Shown here: positions 28,107 through 35,932 of the stretch, piece after piece
Position numbering within the stretch: position 1 is the stretch's first letter
How the letters are laid out: each line of letters opens with the position of its first letter
Source of the DNA: Metabacillus bambusae
Lineage (GTDB): Bacteria > Bacillota > Bacilli > Bacillales > Bacillaceae
Assembly: GCF_017497975.1 (NCBI RefSeq)
Contig: NZ_JAGDEL010000004.1
Span: 307,720-371,719 of the forward strand
Direction of reading: 5' to 3'
Length of the DNA: 64,000 nucleotides
The notes under the pieces: model-generated
Seen by the model: only the letters and a program-made list of their open reading frames with translations
What the model was told of the DNA's origin: nothing
The model's database searches: none
Translations under genes and position numbers: made by a program

Positions 28107-28892
28107 TCACGTCCTTTGTTCAATTGGTATAGTTAATGTTAAAAGTCTTGCGAAGTTACCACCTAAAATCAATTGTTTCTCTTCGTCAGAAAGCGAAAGG
28201 CGATTAATCTTTTCACGTTCAACAAGTGCATCTGAAAGTGGAAACTCAGTCCCAAACAATAGCTTTTTTACTCCTGCCTGTTTGATCGCCAATTTAAGCG
28301 CAAGGATTGGTGCTAAAGATGTTTCTAAGTAAACATTCGGAAACTCACTTGCCAAATTAATTGCATGTTGATCAACATCCCCTATCCCCATATGACCGAT
28401 TATGATCGTCGTGTTAGGATGTTTTGCAACTAATGATTCTAGTGCAAATGTGTTCGTCTCTTCATTGACAGTGACATGCGTGTATAAAGGAATATCATAA
28501 GTGCTACATAATTCAGCGATCCAATTGATATTGCCCTCTAGGAACGACATTGGATGGACAAGAGGTGCAAGTTTTATTCCTTTAAACCCCTTTTGAATAG
28601 CTAGTTTTACTTCGCTTTCGATATCACGAGCATCTGTCAATGGATTTATACAATAAAACCCAATAAATCTTTCTGGGTATAAGGCAACACAGTGCTCTAC
28701 ATATTCGTTATCTGGTTGAACTGGCTCAGGTTTCTCTCTCAAGGTTGTATATTCTGACATTTTCCGAATATCGAGCATACCACCTGGTACTAGGACAGCT
28801 TTGTCTATACCGGCAAGATCCATGTCTTGGATTAATATTTCTGGCTTTGCAGCTGTTCGTTTTGAAATATGTGCATGTGAATCAATGATCAT
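28107..28892 (-). CDS. amidohydrolase-2 family metal enzyme, candidate benzoxazole cyclase
   Basis: A 261-residue TIM-barrel metalloenzyme. Metal ligands are visible: H6 and H8 (DSHAH), H139 (YTHV) and H167 (GHMG). The usual final Asp of GT/SDxP is Glu216 (GTEFP), an uncommon change. Ordinary members decarboxylate or hydrolyse aromatic acids. In nataxazole/caboxamycin-type and anaerobe benzoxazole pathways an amidohydrolase closes the oxazole ring. Lying between an aryl ligase and the DHQ synthase II-like gene, that cyclase role is a reasonable inference. A decarboxylase or isomerase is the alternative. Confidence 0.82.
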   Translation of the reverse strand: MIIDSHAHISKRTAAKPEILIQDMDLAGIDKAVLVPGGMLDIRKMSEYTTLREKPEPVQPDNEYVEHCVALYPERFIGFYCINPLTDARDIESEVKLAIQKGFKGIKLAPLVHPMSFLEGNINWIAELCSTYDIPLYTHVTVNEETNTFALESLVAKHPNTTIIIGHMGIGDVDQHAINLASEFPNVYLETSLAPILALKLAIKQAGVKKLLFGTEFPLSDALVEREKINRLSLSDEEKQLILGGNFARLLTLTIPIEQRT

Positions 28893-28940
28893 ACGATATC
28901 ACCTGTTTCTATAAAATGGTCATTAAAATATGATTTCTAT

Positions 28941-30302
28941 TTATTCAAAAAAGACTCTTTTTGCTTTTTCAAACGTACGCTCGATATGATGATTGATGAT
29001 AACCTTGCAATTAAATTCAAGAGTGTTATAAAGATGTGAAGTCACTTTATCTATTAATTGTTCATCTGTAAGATCTGATTGGAACGGTTCAACTTCAACT
29101 GTTAACTCTTCATTGGATACGATGAACTTGAACCACATGCCTACTTCAGGTATTTCTAACAGAATATTTTCTAATAAAAATGGTGAATAGTCCTCACCAT
29201 AAAGGCGAATTTGATTTTCTTTTCTACCGCGTAAATGGAGAATATCTGAAGTAATCTCATTTCCACACGAGGATTTCATTAGGTAACCCATATCGCCTGT
29301 TCTGTAACGAATGATCGGCATTCCTTCTCTCATCAGTGTGGTAACAACAATCTCGCCAATTTCACCATATTCTAAAACGTCTTCTGTTAGTGGATTAATG
29401 ATTTCTACTTTCACATGACCAGGCACTACATGGTAGCCATGTTGTTCTGAGCACTCGACACCAATCATCCCGCATTCAGTAGAACCATAGAAGAAGGTGG
29501 CTTGGCAACCATAAAGCTCTTCAAGACGAGTTCGAAATTGTGGAGAACACCCTTCTCCTGTTAAAATCAAACGACGCAATTTTATATCCTGCCCCAATTT
29601 ATAACCTAATTTTTCACTCTCTTCGGCAAGTAAGGCCGCATATGATGGTGTTGTTGCTAAAATCGTTGTTTGATATTCTTTCATTAGTTCTAAAGATTTT
29701 TCTACTGGGGCCATGTAGCCACCTTTTCCAATCGATATAACCGTCGCTCCAAACACAAATTGATAGACCCGCTGAAACCCTAATCCTGGCTGGGCCACCT
29801 CATATGGCAAAGCAACTGCAACAACATCTTCATCACTATCCGGAAACAAGACAGGATACTTCGGTATCACATCATATTTAAATTGATCTGCTAAAGTATA
29901 GGATAGGTACATCGGTTTCCCTGTCGTCCCTGAAGTGGAGTGTACTTGTCCAATCTCACTAGTTGGACAGCACAGTAGCTTCGTCCGGTCACCTGCAATT
30001 TCTGGCTTCCTTAAAAATGGTACATTTGCTAATTCTGATAAATCATTTATATGAGGAGTCACCATCCCAGCTTGTTGCATTTTTTCTCTATAAAAATCAT
30101 TCTTGTTCCATGCATGGGTGAGCGTTAAATTAATTGCCTTTACATGAAATGAATCAATTACCTCACGCGGCAAAGTCTCGATTGTTTGCTGTTGATTATC
30201 CAATTGTTCGAAAAAAGGAATAAGTTCCTCTAAATGTGATTGATGTCCCTCAACAAGAGTCGTCATTTTTCTAGGTCTTATCTTGAATTTCGTCATTTCC
30301 AT
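28941..30302 (-). CDS. PaaK-like adenylate-forming ligase (AMP ligase 1)
   Basis: A ~453-residue phenylacetate-CoA-ligase-like enzyme with all core motifs intact: HSTSGTTGKP (~135-144), FFYGSTECGM, RYRTGDMGY and a GRKENQI hinge before the C-terminal lid (VIINHHIERTFEKAKRV carries the candidate lysine). The ATG at 30302 follows AGGGGTG; a GTG at 30314 is inside that region. It is the second gene of the operon. The intact RYRTGD contrasts with the altered motif in the other PaaK-like ligase, suggesting division of labour. Confidence 0.85.
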   Translation of the reverse strand: MEMTKFKIRPRKMTTLVEGHQSHLEELIPFFEQLDNQQQTIETLPREVIDSFHVKAINLTLTHAWNKNDFYREKMQQAGMVTPHINDLSELANVPFLRKPEIAGDRTKLLCCPTSEIGQVHSTSGTTGKPMYLSYTLADQFKYDVIPKYPVLFPDSDEDVVAVALPYEVAQPGLGFQRVYQFVFGATVISIGKGGYMAPVEKSLELMKEYQTTILATTPSYAALLAEESEKLGYKLGQDIKLRRLILTGEGCSPQFRTRLEELYGCQATFFYGSTECGMIGVECSEQHGYHVVPGHVKVEIINPLTEDVLEYGEIGEIVVTTLMREGMPIIRYRTGDMGYLMKSSCGNEITSDILHLRGRKENQIRLYGEDYSPFLLENILLEIPEVGMWFKFIVSNEELTVEVEPFQSDLTDEQLIDKVTSHLYNTLEFNCKVIINHHIERTFEKAKRVFFE

Positions 30303-30329
30303 ATTACTATTCACCCCTGTTTATTAATT

Positions 30330-31160
30330 TTAATTAAAAAGCGGTAATACTTGATGTCCCCTGTATATTTCATATGCTTTACTACCTGATTGACGCTCAT
30401 GAACTAATGCATTTAGTGCTAGTCCCATTGCAAGTGGATTTTCATCTTCAAATACATTTCTACCAATACACAAGCCTTTTGCACCAGCTTCTAAACAATC
30501 ATCAAGAGATTGAAGCCAATCTAATTTTGAACTTGATTTAATTCCTCCTGCAATTAACACAGGAATCTTGAAGGCAGACATTATTTCAGGTAGGACTTCT
30601 AGATGGTCTGGGCACTCTACTTTAACCATGTCAGCACCTAACTCCCCTGCCACTCTAACTGCATGGGCAATTCGTTTCCCATGGTCTAATAAATTGGTTG
30701 TGCGCTCAGCTTTTGTTACATTCATCATGACTAATAATGGCAGCCCCCAATGATAAGCTTGATCACATAATTCGCCTAATTCTTTTAACATTTCAGGCTC
30801 ATGTAAAACACCAAGATTAGTATGAACAGAAATTCCTGTTACTCCTAATCTCAAAGCGTGCTCAATACTAGTAACCTGTTGCTTAAAAGCAGTGTCAGGC
30901 CCCATTGATGTTGATGCACTCAAATGTAAAATATAGTCCATACCTGCTAAATCTTGATTTTCGGACATTGCCCAATGAATAATGCCTTTATGGGCAATGA
31001 CTGCTTGATACCCACTATCCTTAGCTTGTCTAATCAAATCAGGAATGTTGAGTAGACCAGTTAACGGTCCCATCGTTGTCCCATGATCTATTGGAAGTAA
31101 TAGTGATCGCTTTGAACTAGGATGGAAAAGTCGGTGAATACGTAATGTTTTACAATTCAT
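30330..31160 (-). CDS. DhnA-type class I aldolase (GriI / ADTH synthase family)
   Basis: A 276-residue class I aldolase. The IDHG motif (24-27), the Schiff-base lysine in GADMVKVE (Lys180) and the phosphate-binding AGGIK (205-209) and GRNVF (233-237) loops are all present. Family members condense aspartate semialdehyde with a C3/C6 sugar phosphate: archaeal AroA' makes ADTH, and GriI uses dihydroxyacetone phosphate on the way to 3-amino-4-hydroxybenzoate. First gene of the operon, with GGAGG 7 bases before the ATG. The DHQ synthase II-like partner four genes on supports this over LsrF- or fructose-bisphosphate-aldolase-type roles. Confidence 0.87.
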   Translation of the reverse strand: MNCKTLRIHRLFHPSSKRSLLLPIDHGTTMGPLTGLLNIPDLIRQAKDSGYQAVIAHKGIIHWAMSENQDLAGMDYILHLSASTSMGPDTAFKQQVTSIEHALRLGVTGISVHTNLGVLHEPEMLKELGELCDQAYHWGLPLLVMMNVTKAERTTNLLDHGKRIAHAVRVAGELGADMVKVECPDHLEVLPEIMSAFKIPVLIAGGIKSSSKLDWLQSLDDCLEAGAKGLCIGRNVFEDENPLAMGLALNALVHERQSGSKAYEIYRGHQVLPLFN

Positions 31161-31197
31161 TGAATTACCTCCGATTTTATTAGATTTGTTTTGTCCG

Positions 31198-31227
31198 TTA
31201 ACGAACTAAGTAATCGAATAATGGCAA
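31198..31227 (-). CDS. possible 9-codon leader peptide before the biosynthetic operon
   Basis: A near-perfect ribosome site AAGGAGGT lies 6 bases before TTG, which opens a frame for MPLFDYLVR and a TAA stop, ending 37 bases before the aldolase start. The strong site serves no other gene. It could be a regulatory leader, or the TTG may be coincidental. No rare-codon run or attenuator pair was seen. Confidence 0.35.
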   Translation of the reverse strand: MPLFDYLVR

Positions 31228-31304
31228 GCAACACCTCCTTAAGTTGTTTATTTATATGGTTTATTAAACACAATTAAATAAACTATTCATATATGTATAC
31301 TTGG

Positions 31305-31336
31305 TTATAAAACCTTAATGTATTAAAGTTTTATAA
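31305..31336. promoter_or_regulatory. 32-bp palindrome at the biosynthetic operon promoter
   Basis: The left half TTATAAAACCTTAATG is matched by its complement in the right half at 14 of 16 positions. It begins just past the predicted start site, so it could be a repressor operator or a 5' hairpin of the mRNA. No regulator gene lies in the cluster. Confidence 0.6.
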
Positions 31337-31346
31337 ACGTATTTTT

Positions 31347-31374
31347 ATAATAGTTGGGGTCCTTTTCTTGCCAA
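31347..31374 (-). promoter_or_regulatory. candidate sigma-A promoter of the biosynthetic operon
   Basis: On the minus strand TTGGCA, 16 bases, TATTAT, with a start near 31340, about 180 bases before the aldolase ATG. Only motif resemblance supports it. Confidence 0.45.
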
Positions 31375-31379
31375 ATTAA

Positions 31380-32200
31380 ACTGGATATGTATGATAAAGA
31401 AAAATGTATGTGCTCTTGATGATGGTTTTTCTGATGCTGTAATAAACGATTAAACTAAGTTAACAATGGTAGCGACCTATATTAATCATTCAAGGAGGAA
31501 TATCTTAAGTGTGACACAATGATTGATGACAAACTTCATGAGGTAATTTTCCTACATAATTGTGTTGGAAATGAAATTATTGGTTAATTTTCTATTTTTT
31601 TTCTCTTTGTCACTTACAAAACTAACATAAATGAGTAATATTTTGTAAAAACTTTTGATAAAATTTTAAAAACAAGCAATTTTTCCTATTTTTCAAGAAT
31701 ACTAAATCATATTGTTTTTTATGTGGATTTTTCTATTTTAATATATCTCTTAACCAGCGAGTTAAAGATCCTAATTTTTTGCTTAGTTTTGATATAGGGC
31801 TTACGACTTTCCGTTCCATGATAGTCTCTGAAAGTTCTTCTTCATTTTATATGCCTCATACAAAATTTCACCATTTCATCCACTTGATCATGTAAAGAGC
31901 TTTAAAATCAGTATTTTCAAAAAGTTAATTCCCCTTACCCATTTTCTTTACAAATAGACCAAAAGACACACTAGTAATTTATCTCACCTGATCGAGTTTA
32001 TAATTCATTAGGCAATTATTCTTGGGATTTTTTCTTCCAGGAATGACATACGTATAACTAGTAATATATAAGCTTGAAAAAAACCATAAATTGTGGAAAA
32101 CACTTTAACCCAAAGCAGCAGCGGAAATCAACAACCAAGTTTAACAGCTTTCTGCGGGCATTTTGGAAGCCTCACGAATCAGTCCCGATCAACAAAGAAT
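31380..32200. other. AT-rich intergenic region with no recognised gene
   Basis: About 820 bases between the biosynthetic operon promoter and the yisK terminator. Frames are broken on both strands. An AAGGAGGAAT at ~31490 precedes only very short open stretches. No repeat copy, riboswitch-like element or transposon end was recognised. The size is unusual for this compact chromosome and may be a scar of insertion or of gene decay. Confidence 0.6.
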
Positions 32201-32205
32201 TAAAA

Positions 32206-32235
32206 TAAAAAAAGAAGCCATCAATATAGCTTCTT
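32206..32235 (-). terminator. intrinsic terminator of the tatD-like/yisK pair
   Basis: AAGAAGC pairs with GCTTCTT around a 10-base loop, followed on the minus strand by TTTTTTATTTTAATT, 14 bases after the yisK stop. Confidence 0.75.
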
Positions 32236-32248
32236 CCAATAATGACTT

Positions 32249-33148
32249 CTACATTATTCGATTCCTTAACTTCCCAATCCCCTCAATCTCAACCTCAACT
32301 GTATCACCTGGTTGCAAAAATTTAGGCGGATTAAATCCTTTCCCAACCCCTGCAGGAGTACCAGTTGCAATAATATCGCCAGGTTCTAGAGTTGTTCCTT
32401 GGGAGAGTGTTGAAATAATATGTTCGATTGAGAAGATCATATCCTTTGTATGTCCATTTTGTCTTACTTCATCATTTACTCTAGTTGTCACCGTTAAATC
32501 ATAGGGATTTTCGATTGCAGATTTATGAACGATATAAGGACCGATTGGACATGAAGTATCTAAGCTTTTCCCTAGTAAAAATTGCTTGTGCTGTTTTTGA
32601 AGATTTCTTGCTGTAATATCATTAACAATTGTGTAGCCAAACACATAATCCATTGCAGATTCTTCTGTTATTTGTTTACCCTTTTTTCCAATCACTACTG
32701 CAAGCTCACCTTCATAATCAAGCTCTTTTGTAAGATGTAAATGTGGGTCAACTTCATCCTCATGTCCTATAACCGAGGTCGGAGCTTTAGAGAATAGCAT
32801 GACGTGTTCTGGTACATCTGACTCGCTTCCCATTTCAATTGCATGGTCACGATAGTTTTTTCCGACACAAAAGATATTTTTAGTTGGTCTCGGAAAGGGT
32901 GAATGTAGTTTCACATCTGCTATTTGGTATAGGTAGCTTTCTGCTCCCTCTTCAACATTTATTTTATCAACAATCTGCTTAACATCCTGGACAAACTTAT
33001 CACCTAAGGGGATACAATCAAAAAGGGATTTTGGAAAAGATGTTAACTCAAAAATGTCTTTCTCTGCTTTTTTCAAATCAATGATTTTATCACCGTGTAC
33101 AAGGCCAATAAACTGGTCATTATGTATTGTAGCTGTTACAAATTTCAT
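32249..33148 (-). CDS. yisK: FAH-family hydrolase/decarboxylase, YisK homologue
   Basis: A 299-residue member of the fumarylacetoacetate hydrolase family. The C-terminal domain has GKNYRDHA (~95-102), the metal-ligand stretch DYEGELAVVIGKKG and GYTIVNDITARNLQ, then ATGTPAGVGKGFNPP. B. subtilis YisK is reported as an oxaloacetate decarboxylase with a link to cell-shape control. The assignment rests on sequence family and on its place beside yisI/gerP. The ATG overlaps the upstream TatD-like stop by 4 bases, so the two are translationally coupled. Confidence 0.85.
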   Translation of the reverse strand: MKFVTATIHNDQFIGLVHGDKIIDLKKAEKDIFELTSFPKSLFDCIPLGDKFVQDVKQIVDKINVEEGAESYLYQIADVKLHSPFPRPTKNIFCVGKNYRDHAIEMGSESDVPEHVMLFSKAPTSVIGHEDEVDPHLHLTKELDYEGELAVVIGKKGKQITEESAMDYVFGYTIVNDITARNLQKQHKQFLLGKSLDTSCPIGPYIVHKSAIENPYDLTVTTRVNDEVRQNGHTKDMIFSIEHIISTLSQGTTLEPGDIIATGTPAGVGKGFNPPKFLQPGDTVEVEIEGIGKLRNRIM

Positions 33149-33924
33149 AAATAGCCTCCATTATAAAGATGATTTGTATTACTGGTTATTTTTGCATTTA
33201 GTTGATCAATTGGGATAGTAAGAATATTCGATAAGCACTCGCTCATTTCCTTTAATAATAAAGGGGATGTTTCTCGCGCTGCAAAAGGACCATTATGCTT
33301 CCACGGCCCATCAGTTTCAATTAAAAGCTGATCAACTGGTATAAGTCCTACTAATTTCTGATCTCTTTCTCTGTAACAAACTTCTGGTGTAACCGAAACA
33401 TAAAACCCATGTGCAACAATTTCGCTTACAACCTCATGCGAGGCCTTTAGCCAGTGAAAATGAGCTTTTTTAATGTGCCACTTCTTTAATAAAGATAATA
33501 CCTTTTCTGCTTCTTCATGCACAGCATGTAGAGCAACAGGTAAACTTTCATGTTTTGCCAAACTTAGCAATTGTTCTAAAACAGTAACGAAATCTTCTTC
33601 TTTATAACACTCTAGAAGCTCCTTTTTCCGATATGTCGGCAAACCAATTTCACCAATACCTGAAAGCATGCGCCTTTCCTTCTTGACTAAATCAATTAAT
33701 TCAGCTAAATCCTTTTCGCTTGGTGGAGGACCTTCTGGATGGTGCCCAATTGCAGCACGAACAAAATTCGGAAAGATTTGCTTAAGCTTCAATATCTCAT
33801 AGCTTGATTGTAAATTTGAAGCTACTGCTACAACACCTTCGATCCCATTGTTCTGCCAACTATCAATCATATCCTTTAATAAAACATGATTATATTGGTC
33901 AAGGTGGATATGGGCATCAATCAT
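33145..33924 (-). CDS. TatD-family metal-dependent hydrolase
   Basis: A 259-residue TIM-barrel hydrolase. The metal ligands HIH (residues 5-7, DAHIHLD), Glu in GEIGLP, His in ALHAVH and HFHWLK, and Asp in IETDGPW follow the TatD pattern. TatD proteins are mostly DNases, but small divergent members have unknown substrates. Coupling to yisK (4-base overlap) is notable; I do not recall a TatD gene at this place in B. subtilis. It diverges from the Spo0E-like gene. Confidence 0.82.
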   Translation of the reverse strand: MIDAHIHLDQYNHVLLKDMIDSWQNNGIEGVVAVASNLQSSYEILKLKQIFPNFVRAAIGHHPEGPPPSEKDLAELIDLVKKERRMLSGIGEIGLPTYRKKELLECYKEEDFVTVLEQLLSLAKHESLPVALHAVHEEAEKVLSLLKKWHIKKAHFHWLKASHEVVSEIVAHGFYVSVTPEVCYRERDQKLVGLIPVDQLLIETDGPWKHNGPFAARETSPLLLKEMSECLSNILTIPIDQLNAKITSNTNHLYNGGYL

Positions 33925-34179
33925 CTGCGTACCTCCTTATTTACACGCTAAGAATATTATATAGTAAATCAAAAGCTTCATATGATGTGTTAACTTCTAA
34001 AATTGCTATTATGCTTCAATCATTAATTAATTAAGTTACAAATAACTAAATTTACCTAATTTAAATATTTAAAAAGTTATTTATTACCTTTTAATAAAAT
34101 GTTTTTGTGTAATTTCTGTAGAATTTTGTATCTTTTTTTGTTATTTTAGCGAATATGATATTTTCTAAAAAATCCATTG

Positions 34180-34185
34180 TATAAT
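34180..34185 (+). promoter_or_regulatory. extended -10 promoter before the Spo0E-like gene
   Basis: TGTATAAT has an extended -10 TG and a perfect -10, about 85 bases before the start codon; no good -35 is visible. The surrounding 33925-34269 gap is AT-rich and otherwise featureless. Confidence 0.45.
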
Positions 34186-34269
34186 AAGCTTGTCCCTATA
34201 AAGGAAGGTTTTCCCTTACTTCGAGGACGTTAAAAAAATTTAAATATTGATTAGAGATGGAGAAAGTAA

Positions 34270-34440
34270 ATGGTTATTAATGAAATTGAATTAAAAAGAA
34301 AAGCATTAATTAAAACAGCATTGCAGTATGGCTTGAACTCTAATAAAACAATTGAATGCAGTCAAGAACTTGATATCTTACTGCTACAGGAAATTAAATG
34401 GTGCAAAGATATAACAAAAGAAAAACAAGTAACTAACTAG
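34270..34440 (+). CDS. yisI: Spo0E-like aspartyl-phosphate phosphatase, YisI homologue
   Basis: A 56-residue protein made of two helices with the Spo0E-family signature SQELDILLL (residues 31-39), preceded by the variable loop YGLNSNKTIEC. Spo0E-type phosphatases remove phosphate from Spo0A~P and delay sporulation. A GATGGAGAAAG ribosome site precedes the ATG. It lies between yisK and gerP, where B. subtilis yisI sits. Short length is normal for the family. Confidence 0.8.
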   Translation: MVINEIELKRKALIKTALQYGLNSNKTIECSQELDILLLQEIKWCKDITKEKQVTN

Positions 34441-34583
34441 AATTTCTTACAATTTTAGAAGTTAACCGTAAAGTAAAATAAAGTTAATACAACTTGATGA
34501 TTCACATTTTTTTACTTAACATTTATGAATGCTCTTCTACACATTTGAATCTTTTTACCATGATCTGATTATTCCGCATTTAT

Positions 34584-34614
34584 CACACATTTTTCTACTT
34601 TTATTCATAAAGTA
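34584..34614 (+). promoter_or_regulatory. sigma-K-type promoter of gerP
   Basis: CATAAAGTA (34606-34614) fits the sigma-K -10 pattern CATANNNTA, with a CACA -35 element about 17 bases upstream. gerP in B. subtilis is expressed in the mother cell under sigma-K, which agrees. Confidence 0.6.
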
Positions 34615-34681
34615 TATAGCATTAGTTTAAATACATGAAGGTTTTCCGTATTTTGCAAAACTAGATAAAGGGATGTTCAAA

Positions 34682-34903
34682 ATGCCAGCAATTGTAGGTG
34701 CCATTAAAGTAAATAGTGTAGGAACAAGTAGTATTGTTCATATTGGAGATGTGATTACAATTTCTCCATATAGTGAAGTTAAAACCTTTGCTGGTGCTGG
34801 CTCCTTTAACACCGGTGATGGACTTAACATTTACAATCAAAACTCTGTTACAAATACGTATGACAATGATGTAATCGATCAACCTATTGCAGGAAATCTA
34901 TAA
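34682..34903 (+). CDS. gerPA: spore germination protein GerPA
   Basis: A 73-residue GerPA/GerPF-family protein ([33 protein letters not shown]). GerP proteins sit in the spore coat/outer membrane region and let germinants reach their receptors. The start is ATG 34682 (AAAGGG upstream) rather than the in-frame ATG 34673. First gene of the gerP operon; gerPB follows after 12 bases. Confidence 0.92.
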   Translation: MPAIVGAIKVNSVGTSSIVHIGDVITISPYSEVKTFAGAGSFNTGDGLNIYNQNSVTNTYDNDVIDQPIAGNL

Positions 34904-34915
34904 GGAGTGTTGACG

Positions 34916-35149
34916 ATGAATTTCTATATAAATCAAACAATTTGTATTAATTATTTGCGGGTCGATGCTGTAAACAATTCTTCTGTCCTACAAATAGGGA
35001 GTGCTGGTATCATTAAACCCCTTTCAAACCTCTATAATACAGGTAGCTTTACAGAAGCAGCTCCACAAATTGAGACAGAAGCTCCTACAGGAGTAGTATC
35101 GGAAGATGAAGTACCATTCGTTGTTCCTCTGACGTCACCGACAGCTTAA
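34916..35149 (+). CDS. gerPB: spore germination protein GerPB
   Basis: A 77-residue protein starting MNFYINQTICINYLRVD, the GerPB opening, with a Ser/Gly hydrophobic motif (SSVLQIGSAGIIKPLSN) and an acidic, Pro/Thr-rich tail. ATG 34916 is 8 bases after AAGGAG. It is part of the germinant-permeability operon. Confidence 0.9.
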   Translation: MNFYINQTICINYLRVDAVNNSSVLQIGSAGIIKPLSNLYNTGSFTEAAPQIETEAPTGVVSEDEVPFVVPLTSPTA

Positions 35150-35328
35150 TAAATCGAGACAAATTGAATATTTACAGCAGTTGCCTCCCACAGCTTCTTT
35201 GATCCACTTATGCTAAAGGCAGGGGTCTGACTTCTTAGTTAATATGGCATAAATAGGCATTCACCTATTTCTTGTACCTTGCATATACATTAATTATCAA
35301 CTTTTGTGCGAAGAACTAGGGGTGGGTG

Positions 35329-35931
35329 ATGAGTTTGTATTATGACACTATGAAATACTTACAGCAACTTCATCAATATATCCAACATCAGGATCAAAGG
35401 ATTCAGCAATTAAATGAATTGCTAGAAAATATCAGGTCAGAGATTGACCAAATTAAGAATCAACCATATACAAATATTGAAAAAATAGAATATAAGTTTG
35501 ACCAACTAAAGGTGGAACATCTTGATGGAACGTTGAATATCGGTTTAAATCCAACGAACCCTGAGCAAATTGATAACTTTGACGTTCAACAAAAAGGGAT
35601 GAATGTAAACGGAGTTCTACAACAATTACGAGAACAACTTCTTCAGCAATGTAGTGAAGATATAAATCAGTTTTTAAATACGGAGTGTGTCAGCTTTATC
35701 GAGCAAGCTGAGAAACAATATGATCTACGCTTAGATGATCCCCACCGTAGACATATCATTGAGGATATACGAAAACAAATCAATAGCCGAATTCAATATT
35801 ATATTAATGGTCAACCATTAACAGAACATGATTCCCTCTTAGATAAAAAACAGGAAATTCTAATACAAGTTAAAAAAGATGTAGAAAACTCGATTAATCA
35901 CTTTTTAAATCATTTACCAAAAGATTCATAG
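35329..35931 (+). CDS. gerPC: spore germination protein GerPC
   Basis: A 200-residue, mostly helical protein with a coiled-coil start (YLQQLHQYIQHQDQRIQQLNELLENI, residues ~10-35), matching GerPC in length and layout. GTG 35326 or ATG 35329 could start it; both sit on AGGGGTGG. A 179-base gap after gerPB holds no gene. The operon continues with gerPD after an inserted repeat fragment. Confidence 0.88.
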   Translation: MSLYYDTMKYLQQLHQYIQHQDQRIQQLNELLENIRSEIDQIKNQPYTNIEKIEYKFDQLKVEHLDGTLNIGLNPTNPEQIDNFDVQQKGMNVNGVLQQLREQLLQQCSEDINQFLNTECVSFIEQAEKQYDLRLDDPHRRHIIEDIRKQINSRIQYYINGQPLTEHDSLLDKKQEILIQVKKDVENSINHFLNHLPKDS

Positions 35932-35932
35932 C

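Noticed and set aside
27704..28132. A 142-codon plus-strand frame opposite the DHQ synthase II-like gene
   Set aside because: Antisense shadow of a well-conserved gene; Ser/Thr-rich translation and no ribosome site.
31480..31600. Short plus-strand frame after AAGGAGGAAT in the gap upstream of the biosynthetic operon
   Set aside because: Spacing to any start is poor, and the longest frame has about 22 codons with no recognisable sequence.
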